This document shows, piece after piece, positions 1 through 10,981 of a stretch of 64,000 nt of DNA. Every line of letters starts with the position of its first letter. The first letter of the stretch is position 1. The translations under genes and the position numbers were made by a program. The stretch comes from Madurella fahalii. Lineage: Eukaryota; Ascomycota; Sordariomycetes; Sordariales. The notes under the pieces were generated by a model. That model did no database searches and had not been told where the DNA came from. It was given only the letters and a program-made list of their open reading frames with translations. The stretch covers positions 1,240,001 through 1,304,000 of the forward strand of contig CM056880.1 of the NCBI GenBank assembly GCA_029876055.1, in the 5' to 3' direction.

Positions 1-1133
1 TCCATCGCGACCCAACACACTTGCCTCCTATGTCTGCGCTGCAAGCGGAAATGCGCAGACGGCTGTGGGCTACCATACTGGAGCTGGTTCTGCAGTCATC
101 TCTTGACACAGCCATGCCGCCGCGCATTTCACTGGATGAGTTTGATACGCTGCCGCCGTCCAACGTCAACGATGACGAGCTTCACGAGGGGATGAGCATG
201 GTCGATTTAGTGGCACATCCACGGACCGCGTGCACGAGCACCTCGTTACAACTATTGTTAATGGACTCGTTCGCGGTCAGACTGCGCATTCTTAGCTTGT
301 TGAATCGGCTCAACTCGGAGATACCCTACAGCGAGGTCCTGAGTCTAAGCAGCGAGATTACAGACGCGTGCAGCACCGCCAGCGCGTTTGCCCTCCGGCA
401 CTCCGGGCTGGTGACCCCCTTTCACAAAAACATGCTCGACTACCTCGTCCGGCGGTTCTTGATACCGCTTCACTGCCCCTTTGCAATCCAGGCGCGCACC
501 ACCAATCCGTTGTATCATTACTCGTTGAAGGTGACAATGGAGACTGCACTCGCTATAATCTCTCCTGAGCCGGAGCCAGAGGCTGCGAGCGAGTCCGGCG
601 GATTCAAAAAATTGTTGCTCATTGGCGGCGGGCTGTTCAAGGAGGGGTTTAGATTGGCCATCACCGCCATCAGCATGGAACTGCTGGCGCAGTCGGCGAT
701 ACAGCGGAGAGAGGGTACATTGAGGATTCATGCCAGGCAGAGAAACGAGCTGAAGCATGTGATGAGGCAGATGATGGACCTGTCGGAGGAAAGGGTGAAA
801 GGGGGCGAGACGAACATCAAGGCCTACATGTTTCTAGGGATGGTGCTTGCGCAGGCAGAGGCTATTGAGATGGGGGTTGAACAAGGAGAGATGGAGAGGG
901 CGATTGCACTAGCGGCGAGAGATACTTTGCTGGTTTGTGTCAAGTTGCTGGAACAGAAGGTTGAGTCTGCAACATTGGGCGAAAATAATCTGCCGGGTTC
1001 CGGGGCAGCGTACGATATTGATGTGGATGGAAATGGATGGGCGGCGGGAAGCGAGGCCATGAATCAAGGGGTATATACCGGTGAGTTGGGATTTGAACTA
1101 GACTTCTTCTCACCTGACGGGGGGATGTATTGA
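1..1133 (+). CDS. Fungal-specific transcription factor, C-terminal part (5' truncated by window edge)
   Basis: The frame is open from the first bases and ends with TGA at 1131-1133, so the N-terminus lies upstream. The visible ~376 residues begin with the segment EMRRRLWATILELVLQSSLD followed by a MPPRISLDEFDTLPPSN-type stretch. This is the conserved middle of the fungal_trans domain found downstream of Zn2Cys6 DNA-binding domains. No zinc cluster is visible because that part is outside the window. The tail is acidic and Gly/Asp-rich, as is common for activation regions. The family is known to act as nuclear transcriptional regulators. The gene lies 0.6 kb upstream of the FAD monooxygenase and the P450, so a pathway-specific role is possible but is only inferred from position. 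Confidence 0.8.
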   Translation, partial: HRDPTHLPPMSALQAEMRRRLWATILELVLQSSLDTAMPPRISLDEFDTLPPSNVNDDELHEGMSMVDLVAHPRTACTSTSLQLLLMDSFAVRLRILSLLNRLNSEIPYSEVLSLSSEITDACSTASAFALRHSGLVTPFHKNMLDYLVRRFLIPLHCPFAIQARTTNPLYHYSLKVTMETALAIISPEPEPEAASESGGFKKLLLIGGGLFKEGFRLAITAISMELLAQSAIQRREGTLRIHARQRNELKHVMRQMMDLSEERVKGGETNIKAYMFLGMVLAQAEAIEMGVEQGEMERAIALAARDTLLVCVKLLEQKVESATLGENNLPGSGAAYDIDVDGNGWAAGSEAMNQGVYTGELGFELDFFSPDGGMY

Positions 1134-1719
1134 TCATTATGATGGGAAGTGCATCGAGAACCCAGTGTGGTCTGGTGCTGTGAAGCACTAACCGGGGTAC
1201 TCTCCTATTCCCGCATAAGACACTAAGCTTTATCCTTCAATACCACAATACTAGGGGTCTCTTACGGCCGTCACCGTTGCAGTACTCCTATTGCCTTTGC
1301 CATTCTAAACGGAGGAGACAGAACCATCAGGATCGGCTCTCACTCCGCCCAACGCTCCTTGCAGTCTCCCTTAAGAACCCAGTCGTCCGGAAATCACAAG
1401 AGACCAAATGCAAATGATATAGATAGGCAATCTCTCCGCCTGCGTCCGCGTCATTTGTGCGGGTACGCAATCACGGATATTCTGTCAGGGTTGGTTCGGT
1501 GAATTCGTTTAGCAACCCCGGCTCTCGGCCGAGAAAAACCGCGAAGCCTGTTAGTCCGGAGATAACAGCACGGCATCACCACCACCATCAGTGGGAAAGA
1601 CCGAGGTATGACGATTCTATTAAAGTCCTTCGCCCCAAAGCTCCCCCTCGTTTCTTTTCTCAGGTCTGCTAGTACCATCCGTGTACTTCACCACCCTCGT
1701 TCCTAGGCCCATAACCCAG
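1134..1719. other. Intergenic stretch, transcription factor to monooxygenase
   Basis: I see no supportable gene here. It should hold the 3' end of the regulator and the promoter of the monooxygenase. A GTG codon at 1681 is in frame with the monooxygenase, but its ATG at 1720 is the better start. Confidence 0.5.
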
Positions 1720-3030
1720 ATGGCCCCCCTCCGCGCTCTTATTACCGGCGCCGGCATAGCCGGCTCCTCCCTCGCCTTCTGGCTCGCCAAACAAGGCCAC
1801 CACGTAACCGTCATCGAGCGCCACCCCTCCCTCCGCGCTACCGGCCTGCAGATCGACCTGCGCTCGCACGGCGTCCAAGTGCTTCGCCTCATGGGGCTCG
1901 AGGCCGCCTACCAGGCCAAGCGGTGCCACGAGACGGGCCTGCAGTTCGTCGACGCGTCCGGTCGGCGGCGGGCTTACTTCCCCGTCAGCGGAAATAACGG
2001 CCCCGGAAGCCAGGGATTCACGACTGACTGGGAGATCATGCGCGGGGATCTGGCGCAGTTGCTCTATGAAGCTGCGCGGAAGCAGGGGGCGGAGTTCGTG
2101 TTTGGGCAGAGTGTGACTGCGTTTGAGGAGGCGAAAGGGAAGGTGAAAGTTCACTTTGAGGATGGGAGTGGAGGGGAGTTCGATTTGATGGTAGGGGCGG
2201 ACGGGCAGTGGTCAAGGATGAGGAGGATGATGTTCAAGTTGCCGCCGAATGCGGATGGCGTGGGCGATGGGGCATTCAATTCGCTGGGCGGGCTGTATGT
2301 GGCATATTTCACGGTGCCGCGCCCGGTTCAGGACGGAGAGGAGTACTTGGCAACGCTGTTCGTGGCGCCCGGGAGGAGGGGTATGATGACGCGGCGTCAT
2401 ACCGCGGAGAGGATTCAAGTTTATTTGGGCGGGAGAATGCAGTCTGAGAGAATGCGCAGCGTCCACGCGCTACGCGGGGACGGCGTGCAGAAACAGAAAG
2501 AGGCGGTGGCCGAGCTGATGAGGGACACGGGATACCCTCTTGTTGATGAGATCCTCGACACGTTGCTGGCGGATAAGAATTCGGATTTTTATCTGGAACA
2601 GCTGGGAGTGGTGAAACTGGATAAGTGGTCGACGGAGAGCAAACTGGTCACCCTTGTGGGCGACGCGGCGTGGGCTCCGTCGGCTAATACAGGGATGGGA
2701 ACCACGAGCGCCATCGTCGGCGCGTATGTGTTAGCTGGTGAGATTGCAAGACATTGCCAAGGACGTGATGAATCGACGAAAAAGGGGGTGGCGGCCGCTC
2801 TTGACGCGTATGAAAGGACCTTCCGTCCATTCGTGGATCGGGTCCAGAAAGGCGTCGACCAGGAGTCAGCCAACATCTGGATGCCAGGGTCGGCGTTGGG
2901 GATCTCCATCATGCACCATCTTCTGGGCTGGGCGTCATTTTTCAGGCTGGATGTCTTTGCTAAATACATCATGAAAGACAAGGTGCGGGACTGGGAGCTA
3001 CCTGTGTACGAGGAGATGCTCAAGCATTGA
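1720..3030 (+). CDS. FAD-dependent monooxygenase (UbiH/TetX-type)
   Basis: A single-exon gene of 436 codons. The first ATG in frame, at 1720, places a Rossmann FAD-binding motif (ITGAGIAGSS, GxGxxG) at residues 6-15, followed by the acidic residue that binds ribose (VIER). A second FAD signature, GDAAWAPSANTGMG, lies near residue 320. Together these identify the flavoprotein aromatic hydroxylase family, which uses NAD(P)H and O2 to hydroxylate small molecules. The C-terminus carries a hydrophobic stretch (SALGISIMHHLLGWASFF) that may contact membrane or substrate. The gene ends 29 bp before the stop codon of the P450 on the opposite strand. Two oxygenases side by side near a regulator suggest joint work on one metabolite; this is inference. 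Confidence 0.88.
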   Translation: MAPLRALITGAGIAGSSLAFWLAKQGHHVTVIERHPSLRATGLQIDLRSHGVQVLRLMGLEAAYQAKRCHETGLQFVDASGRRRAYFPVSGNNGPGSQGFTTDWEIMRGDLAQLLYEAARKQGAEFVFGQSVTAFEEAKGKVKVHFEDGSGGEFDLMVGADGQWSRMRRMMFKLPPNADGVGDGAFNSLGGLYVAYFTVPRPVQDGEEYLATLFVAPGRRGMMTRRHTAERIQVYLGGRMQSERMRSVHALRGDGVQKQKEAVAELMRDTGYPLVDEILDTLLADKNSDFYLEQLGVVKLDKWSTESKLVTLVGDAAWAPSANTGMGTTSAIVGAYVLAGEIARHCQGRDESTKKGVAAALDAYERTFRPFVDRVQKGVDQESANIWMPGSALGISIMHHLLGWASFFRLDVFAKYIMKDKVRDWELPVYEEMLKH

Positions 3031-3059
3031 TTGGAATGGATCACGACCAGCCGTGTACA

Positions 3060-4742
3060 TTAGGAATGGATGATTGCTCTCTCCTCCGTTCGTTGCCAAA
3101 CCCCTCGCAGGATTTCCCTCGACTCCCGCTTCGTTATGGTAACATTCATGTTCTCATGCAGAGTAAAGCCCATATGCTTCCAGTCGAAGGGCTTGACCGG
3201 GTCTGTCATGGCAAAGTCGAAGCGGAGAAAGAGCTTTGCGGCTGCGGTCAGCACACTGGCAGAAAGCTCAAGAAGGATCTGCAGGCACCATCAGACTCAC
3301 CTCAAACAGCACCTTTCCCAACTGCAAGTAGGCGATCCTTTTACCCAAGCACTCCCACCGCGTTCCTGTGGCAAAGACCAGTCCTGCCGTCGCCTCCATT
3401 TCCTTCAGTTTCTCAGGCTCGGCGTCCAGCCACCGCCACGGGTCAAACACGTCAGCGCTCTCGCCAAACACGTCCTTGTCTCTCAAGACCTCAAACAGTC
3501 CTAGCGCAATGTGCGTCCCCGCTGACACTTTCACTCCGCAAATGACATCGTCCGTGGGCGATATCTTGGCCTGCAGCCCAGAGAGCGGCGGCCACACCCG
3601 CATCGATTCCTTGATGCAAGCGTGCAAGAACTTCAGTTTTGCGCACTCGGCGTCCGCAATCACCGGCCGCGTCACGCTCCCCGCAACACTATCAATCTCA
3701 TCCTGCAGCCGTCGATACGCCGCAGGGCAAGTGGTGAGGAAGAACACGGCAGTCCTCAACGCCGACGCTGTCGTGTCGGTCCCGCCCAGCAAGTGGACCA
3801 GCGCCTCGGAGTCGACCTCCTCTCTCGACAACCCGGACTCGACGAGTATCTGCAGCACGTCCATGTTCCTCACCCTCTTCTCCCCGTACCTGACCCTCAC
3901 CCGCTCGTCAATCACCCCCAGCAGCCGGCCGATCCCGCCCTTGTCCGTCTTCTTGGGCATGAACGGCTTGCACAGCGGCGAGGTCACGAGCCACAGCAGG
4001 GGCGGCAGCAGGCCCATCATGGCGCACGGCCTCAGCATGCCCTGCAGCGCGTCGATGGCGCCGTAGAAGTCGTCGTCGGCGTCGAGGTAGCCAAACGGCG
4101 CGCCAAACTCGATGGCCGAGATGGCGTCCTGCGTGTAGTACATGAACTTGCGCCCCATGTCGAACGGCCGCAGCCCGCCCCCCTGCGCCGCCGCCCCGCG
4201 CGTGCTGAGGTACCTGCGCGTGATGAATTCGATGAGCTTGGTGATCTGCTCGTCGACAACCTGCTCCTGGTTGGTGATGCCCCGCCCCTGGTATGCCGCT
4301 AACAGGTGCGTGCGGATGCGCATGTGCTCCTTGTTGTCGGGTATGGTGACGATGCTGTCGCTGCTGGGGTCGAAGCGGAAACCCTTGTACCACGGTGAGC
4401 GCTCGTAGCCGGAACGGATGGACCAGATGCGGCGCATCTCAGATGCTGATGACACGACCACCCAGCGGGGGCCGATGCGCGCCACAGGGCCTGACGGTTC
4501 GGTGCGGGTGAGTGACAGATGCTACGCTGGGCGGGTTTGGTTGATCACTTACCGTATTTCTTGGAGACGTCTCGCAGGTGTTGGAGGAGCTTGCCGCCGA
4601 ATTGCCGCCGCGCGAGCCAGAGTTTGCTCCATCCCGCGGCTCGAGGGCCGGGAATGTGCCGGAGGGCGTACCAGTTGCGGATGCGGGTGAACAAGACCCA
4701 GAGGATGAGCGTCCCGATGGCTGCGCTGAAGAAGAGGGTCAT
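3060..4742 (-). CDS. Cytochrome P450 monooxygenase
   Basis: Three exons on the minus strand: 4742-4553, 4490-3301 and 3233-3060, giving 517 residues. The N-terminus has a membrane anchor (residues ~2-20) followed by a proline hinge (RHIPGPRA). The I-helix reads GGTDTTAS, the K-helix ExxR is KESMR, and the heme loop is FATGTRWECLG with the cysteine at about residue 444. These are the full hallmarks of a microsomal class II P450. Intron 1 is 62 nt (GTAAGT...CAG). Intron 2 (3300-3234) is 67 nt, has a CTGAC branch site, and ends in AAG past a nearer CAG. This choice joins FE to LFLRFDFAM, the expected C-terminal beta-bulge sequence. The gene converges with the FAD monooxygenase, so transcripts probably overlap at their 3' ends. 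Confidence 0.9.
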
Positions 4743-7402
4743 TGTTCAATTTGTTCACGGTGGCGTTTAAGTAGGTACACTTGACGTGAAGACGAGGAGA
4801 GCACCCCGGCTGTGCTTCAGGGAGCGGAGGGTTTGTACCTAAGGTAGTCATTTATATTGCTCTCCTCCTCCTTCCATTTCCCAATCCCGCGTCGATCTTG
4901 GTACTATACCCCTACACATAGCAATGCTACGGCCCAAGGAGCCACCTAGGTCACAGACTTGCTTAAAGGTGTGGAAAAACCGCATGTTACTGGATCGGTA
5001 TTAATACGACTCGCGGGATGCTCTTCTCCGCATTGAGTCTAGCTACTACGGTGGAAACAGGCGTGCGGGAAAAGTGCGCGGGAAAACCCGTCTGTGGCCA
5101 AACGCAGGGTTCTTCCACGGTTAGCCATTGGTAAATGCTACAACTGACGAGTGTGGGATACTTCCCTGCATTGACGGTCCCCCGGGGGCGACTAGGTGGT
5201 ATCAGGACCGTACGTTGTGTTGCCGGGGATAATTATCTTCTGGAGATCGCTGGCCAAGTGATAGCTGGCGCAGCGTGTCAACCAACCAAAGCTCACCAGC
5301 TGTCCGAGTCTCTCTCGATCCCTTGTAATAATGATGAACGCGGCACAGCGTAGTATCGAAGCTCTTAGCTTCATGCACCATCAGGGATATGCCGAGGCTC
5401 GGAGCATGGTCGGAGTGGGGTAGGACACACAAGTTTTGTGTTCCTGAGCAGGAGGGGAGGACGAGGGGGAATGAACTGGGAACCTGAACCAGCAGGTCGT
5501 CATTCTTACGAAACTAAACCCGCAGCAAAGCCTGGAGGTTTAAGTTGCTTGCTAAGGTCGGTGTGACAAACATCTCCTTCGCTTTTTAAGCTCTGGACCT
5601 CATCATTGATACGCAGCTGCTGGACTTTCCGAGCTGCGCTTGAATTATCCGAGACACTACCACTGGCTCTCCGCAGGCGATTCATAGAGTCATAACATAG
5701 ACCCTGGAACAACACTCGTCAACGATATACCATTTCGGGTGGCGGTGCACCGACTACCAAGCAAATCACCATCATGGAACTTGCGCCCAGTTGGCTTCCG
5801 AAGCAGGGAAGAAATCATTGTACGTTAACAAGCATAGACAAAGAGATGACGCTGCGCAACGAGTTTGCTTGGCTGGTTTAACATAGGGGCGGCCTAAATA
5901 AGCGGTAGTGAGTAGGCATGCTTGCAAGTGTGATCGGAGAGAGTACTTAGTTCATATTCTTGGTTTGGGAGAACTTTCATAACTATATGTTTCGATTCGA
6001 TCTGTCAGGGTTTCACAGCGTTGAAAGCATGTTTTAGCTCAAGAAAACCATATATGCAAGGAAGATCATCAGTTATAAGACTGAAAGGGTGCGCTCACTT
6101 TACCTTAGTCGTTGCAAATATCAATGCAAGGTATCATGTTTTCTAATATGGCAAAGTTGAACTTCAGCCTACGTTCACCACATTGGGATCTCGGGTATGC
6201 AATCCTTGGAAATCTCTGTATTGCAATTACCACTGTACTGAGAGTGCAATTCAGGACAATCAGTTTAGTTTTTAATATCCAAGTTACTAGTCGCCACGGA
6301 CGAAGCTGTTAGGATACCATTAATTACTAAGTAGATGTAATTCCGTTTAGAAATATTTCAACCATGGATAAACATGACAATCGGCAAAGGCCAAACGCAG
6401 CCGAAATGGAACTTTGGCTTCAAAGGTCATAACATGTGCAAGAAATACATTATCTTACGAGTTATGTCCGCTCACAGTTCAGTGCTGTGACATATCCCAT
6501 TCACCCGATGATACGTACGCATAATTACACTTAAACCCCTGCATTTCTTCCAGTTATGCATGTCCCTATTGTGTTATAGTCGGGTCGGTGGCAAATCGTG
6601 TGGATATTGTAGCATATCGCCCTCTTTGAGTTCTTTTCCGTACGCTTCTAACCGCATATCGCGCTTTTTAAAGGTAAATTGACTAAGTCTTAGTCCGCGA
6701 CGGGCCACAGATCCTTAGATATTACAACGCTTTCACGGTATTGACGCTCAAGACTTCGGACGGGAGTTATCCTCCTACGGACCTCCTTCAGACGGGAATT
6801 TAACCCGGAGCATAGTCTAGACGGAAGTCATAAATCGACGGAGTTCACTTCAGACAGGAATAGTAATCGTGTGCGTCTGGCTCAAGAACCACGAGGCGGG
6901 TACTTCCCCTGTGTTTATCGACGCGGGCGATGTGAGAACTAACAAGTATGGGACCCTGTCATTGTCGCCTGGAGTGGGAAGTTTTACGCTGTATTCAACC
7001 TGAACCAGTACATTGCGCAACACAAAGGTTCGCATCATCAGCACCCGGCAGCTAAGGCACCAGCACACACCATCCCTTTGCCAGGCAGTGCTTTGATCCC
7101 CCGCCGGCCCCTTACTCCGGCTCCGGAACCTTCCACCAAGTGAAAATTCCGCATCGCATCGTCGACCCTTTTGCGGAACCGCGTGATGCGGCCAATAGGG
7201 CGAGAGAAAAGTCGGTCCGCCGCCGTTCTGCACCCCTCGTACCGGCAGCATTGTCTTTTGCACTTCCTTCACTTCTTCTTTCCTTTCCTTCCCTCTTCCT
7301 GCTCCCAATTCCACCTCGCAGTCCCCTCTTTCGCTGTCCACTCCCATTTTTGCTTTTCGCCGGTAGGTTTCAAGAAAACACTCGCAGAAGCGGTATGTTG
7401 AC
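4743..7402. other. 2.7-kb stretch with no supportable gene
   Basis: Only short, family-free open frames are seen. The first few hundred bases should include the P450 promoter. Around 6754-6870 there are four loose copies of an AGACGGGAA-like word, irregularly spaced. A pyrimidine-rich tract at about 7255-7325 precedes the helicase-like gene and looks like a typical fungal promoter feature. I recognise no transposon or RNA gene. Confidence 0.5.
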
Positions 7403-10400
7403 ATGATGGAGGCCAAGATGAACGTTGAAGACGGGGACGACCGCGCTGGCAACGTCGGTATCGGCGTTGCCGGTATAGTATTCTCTATGAAGAAAATGCA
7501 GATCGCACCCGGGGTTGAGGCTACTGAGCAGGGCGGCGACAGTGACGCCAGCCCGGTATAATATTCTGTTCCCATGACATTCGCTAAGAAGCGGCGGCTA
7601 ATCAAGCTTATAGCGCGTCACGTTGAAGGGCCTCGCGGAGTTCATTATCTCTGAGGTGTTTCACGTCGATAAACTGTGGGAAGGACAACGAGAGATCATC
7701 TTGAAGGTCCTCAAGGGCAGGGACGTCCTGCTTGCCTGGCCTGGCGGCAGCGGAAAGTCGTTATGTTACCAGGTGAGTTATGCCCTCTGGGCATACATGC
7801 GTGTCTTAGATTTCTGCCACTGATTTGATATTTTAAGCAGATTCCCGCCATCGCCTTTGGGGAATTTGGTAAAGAGGCGGGCGTTCAGAGCGACGAAGAC
7901 TCTGGTATCACTCTCGTCGTGTCGCCTTTTACAACAAATATCAGAGACGAGGTGTTCGAACTGCAACGGCGCAGCATTCCAGCCCGGAGTGTGGATGCAG
8001 CAACTGAATATCGGGAGCAGCTGGAAACTTACAGATTGATGATCAATGGCTGCGTCTCGCTTATCTATTGCACGGCCGAGATGCTCAAAAGCACCCGTTT
8101 CCGCGATGCTTTGGCCAAGGTCCCAGGAGGAATCCGCCAATTGGTGCTTGAGGAGGCGCACCGTCTGGCTGAGGAATGTCGTGGCTTTGTCGGATTCGTT
8201 TCCGGGCTCGATGATTCAAAGCTAACTGAACGTCGCTGGCCCTAACAGTCGAGCGTTTCCTTCCAGCCAGACTATTTTAACGGTAAGTATCCAAACCCGC
8301 TCCCCTGCTCCCATGCTCCCCTGTTCCCCTCCTTACCCGCTCACCCATCATCTGACAAACTACCAGCCGTCCACCGACTCTCTCGCCGCAACAATGCCAA
8401 GAACGTCACGCTCGTGACGGCTACGGGCACGCCAGATGTCGTTCAAGAGCTGAGCGGCAAGTTCGGGGCCATTGACCCCGACTGCATTTTCATCAGATCT
8501 CCGTACCGACCGAGGTAAACACAGGCTATAACCCACTCCGATTGTCTGTTTCTGACAGTGCTAATACTCACAGTGTCGGCATACTCGCGAGGACTGTCCA
8601 TCTTTGTCGTGGTCAAGACGCGAGACGTGAACTGAGGATTCTGCTTTCCGAGGACGACATCATCGATAGTGTCAGGTGGTGCCACTTGCTCACATTCCTC
8701 AAAGAGAACCCGTTTCCGACCATCATCTACACCGCCCTTCCGTCGCAGGCGGAGGTGTTGGCTCAACGTCTTTCAACACACGGCGACCAAGACAAGCTGT
8801 GTCCGGCGTACCACGAATACCACTCATTGGCATTGAGGCAGAAAATACACGATGGATTTGCGGCCTGCTTGATCAATTTTGTAAGTGCCAGTCTTTTGGT
8901 CCCGGCTCACATACCTCCCATCCTTATTCTCTCAAACCAGGTATGCGCCACCGTCACGAGCGACTTTGCGCCAGAACGGGAAGACGTCTACAACATCGTC
9001 CACTGGGACCTTCCGCTGTCCGTTGAGGATTATGTTCACCAAATCAACCGCGCTGCCAGAGTCGGTGGCAACCCCCGCTGCCTTGTATTCCTCACCCCGT
9101 CAGCTTATTACCTCCGCGACTATTTCTGCCGCGCCGTCGTACCCTCGTTGGACAGCCTCTACAGTCTCATCACGCATATCATGGAGGGCGGGCGGAATCT
9201 GGCCGCCATACAGACAGCCCTCCTAGGCGCCGACTACCGTATCGTTCATTACAACACCACGGAGCTTTCTAGGGACTTCAACATCCATCCGAAAACGCTC
9301 GCCTTGATCTTTCACCTCCTCGAGCACGAACATTCCGTTTTGAAGGCCCTGAATTCTGTGCCCGCTCTCACCATCTTCAGCCTTACTTCTGACGGAAACA
9401 ACATAGGCGACGCTTTCCCTTGCGCGTATGATGGCGCTGTCACGCCGGAGGATCAGGCTCTTTCGGCTTGTGCTCAGCGTACGACAATGGGCAACGAAGA
9501 CAATGGCAACAGCAGTTGTGAGGATGGAGATGACAATGCCCATGAAACCAGCAAGAACAATCGCGACGTCAGCAGCGCCGCAAAAACTAAAGTCAAGCAC
9601 AGGCACAAGGGCAAATGCAAGCACAAGGGTAAGGGTAAAGGTAAGAAGAGCAAAGGCAAGGGCAAATCCAAGGCTAAACCCAGACCCATACCTAAACCCC
9701 AAGCCACCAGCCACGACAACAGTTCCGACGAGGCCAGCGACCACAGCAGCGACAGCGACAGCGATGGCGACGTCCCCAATCCGGACACCGACCCCGGCCC
9801 CTCAAAGCCGACACGAACCATGCATCTCACCCTCGACCTCACGGAAGCCCTCAAACGAGCCCGCTACCACCACGCCCGTGCCTTCGCCTCCACCGCCCAG
9901 CAACCGGGGCAGGGCAGAACCCGCTCCATCAACCACGACTGGGCCCCGGAGCTGCTCCGCAAGATCGACGCCGTCTGCGCAGCCTCGGGCACCGAACCGC
10001 CGCTCGACGTCGCCGTCGACGAGAACTGGGGCCGGGAGGAAACCCGGAGCTTCCAGCTCCCGCGCTGGCGCCACCAGTTCCCGCTGGGAGGCGGCGCGGG
10101 CCTCGCAGCCCGCATCCGGTCGGTCGCCGACGCCATCCACGCCCGCCTCGCCCACCGCAAGCGGCGCATGCACAGGGCGTACACGGAGCTGCTCGCGGTG
10201 TTTGTCAACGGCATCGCCGAGGGGCGGTGTTTCCACGCCGGCCTGGACAGGCTGGTTGGTGGTGGTCGCGCCATGGATGCCGTGCTGTCCGAGGACGGGT
10301 GCGGGCGCTGTGATGTGTGCTGTGAAGAGCTGCTGCTGAAGACGGCGACGGGGAGGTGCGTGGAGAGGAAGAGGCTGGATCCGGCGATGGTGAGGGGGTT

Positions 10401-10404
10401 TTGA
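7403..10404 (+). CDS. Divergent RecQ-like DEAH helicase
   Basis: Proposed exons: 7403-7555, 7614-7772, 7841-~8188, 8249-8282, 8367-8514, 8574-8880 and 8941-10404, about 870 residues. The donor of the third intron is uncertain (8189 or 8198 both keep frame). RecQ helicase motifs appear in order: motif I PGGSGKSLCYQIP, Ia VVSPFTTNIRDEV, II LEEAH, III VTATGTP, IV IIYTALPSQAE, and V/VI ending VHQINRAARVGG. Several are divergent: motif II has EEAH instead of DEAH, and motif VI lacks the usual GRAGRDG. After the helicase core come a lysine/glycine-rich run (about 9590-9700), an acidic Ser/Asp tract and a C-terminal CGRCDVCC cluster that may bind zinc. RecQ proteins unwind DNA in repair and recombination. 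Whether this one is active is doubtful. An alternative downstream exon up to 10559 cannot be excluded. Confidence 0.72.
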
Positions 10405-10981
10405 AGATTGTGCCGGAACGGTATAAGACGGATCCGTTGGCTATGGCGAGGGCGGTGTATGGGATGAAGATGCCGCAGGTTGGGGTTGAGCTGGATGAAG
10501 TGGAGGGGATTTTGATGGAGTATGATTTTGATGTCAGTAACTTACACGCCTGCCGGTGATGGGTCGGGAAGATTGGTTGGTGCTGATGCGACGGATTAGG
10601 CGCTGCTGAGCGAGTTCACCAAGACTTGCCGCGATAGCAAGCCCTGACGACACTCCGGTATGGAGGAGGGAAAGAGGGGGGGGGGGGGGATGACTTGGTT
10701 TTGGCAGGTTCATTGTCAAGGCCGGATTTACGGCAACTGATGACGGCTATAGGGAGCGTGCCAGACACCAAAACGATTGTAACTCATGTTATAACTTCGG
10801 GATTAGCGAGTCTCGCTTCTTTCGAGATACATATAGGGAATCTTCGGTATGAGCAGCGCAAGGGTGTTGTGTGACCACTTATGATGTGGAATATGAGTGG
10901 GTTGATATGTAACAGAAGGACAGATTAGAATTATCCCAGCTCCCCTTCCCACATCTCCACCACCTTATCTCCCACAGCCAC
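10405..10981. other. Convergent 3' intergenic stretch with a long G run
   Basis: This lies between two convergent genes and holds their 3' ends. A run of about 13 G at roughly 10676-10689 is the only notable feature. A short frame continues to 10559 with some coding character (DPLAMARAVYG) and might be a missed 3' exon of the helicase-like gene. Confidence 0.4.

Noticed and set aside
3279..3300. A 22-nt intron at the end of the P450
   Set aside because: Too short for splicing. A 67-nt intron starting at the same donor gives the expected C-terminal sequence.
3268..4485. Long open frames antisense to the P450, glycosyltransferase, NLR and mtf1 genes
   Set aside because: They are shadows of GC-rich coding sequence, with no family motifs and biased composition.
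8881..8940. Reading 8881-8940 as coding in the helicase-like gene
   Set aside because: It is open in frame, but it has GTAAGT and CCAG ends, is 60 nt long, and interrupts helicase motif V; it is treated as an intron.
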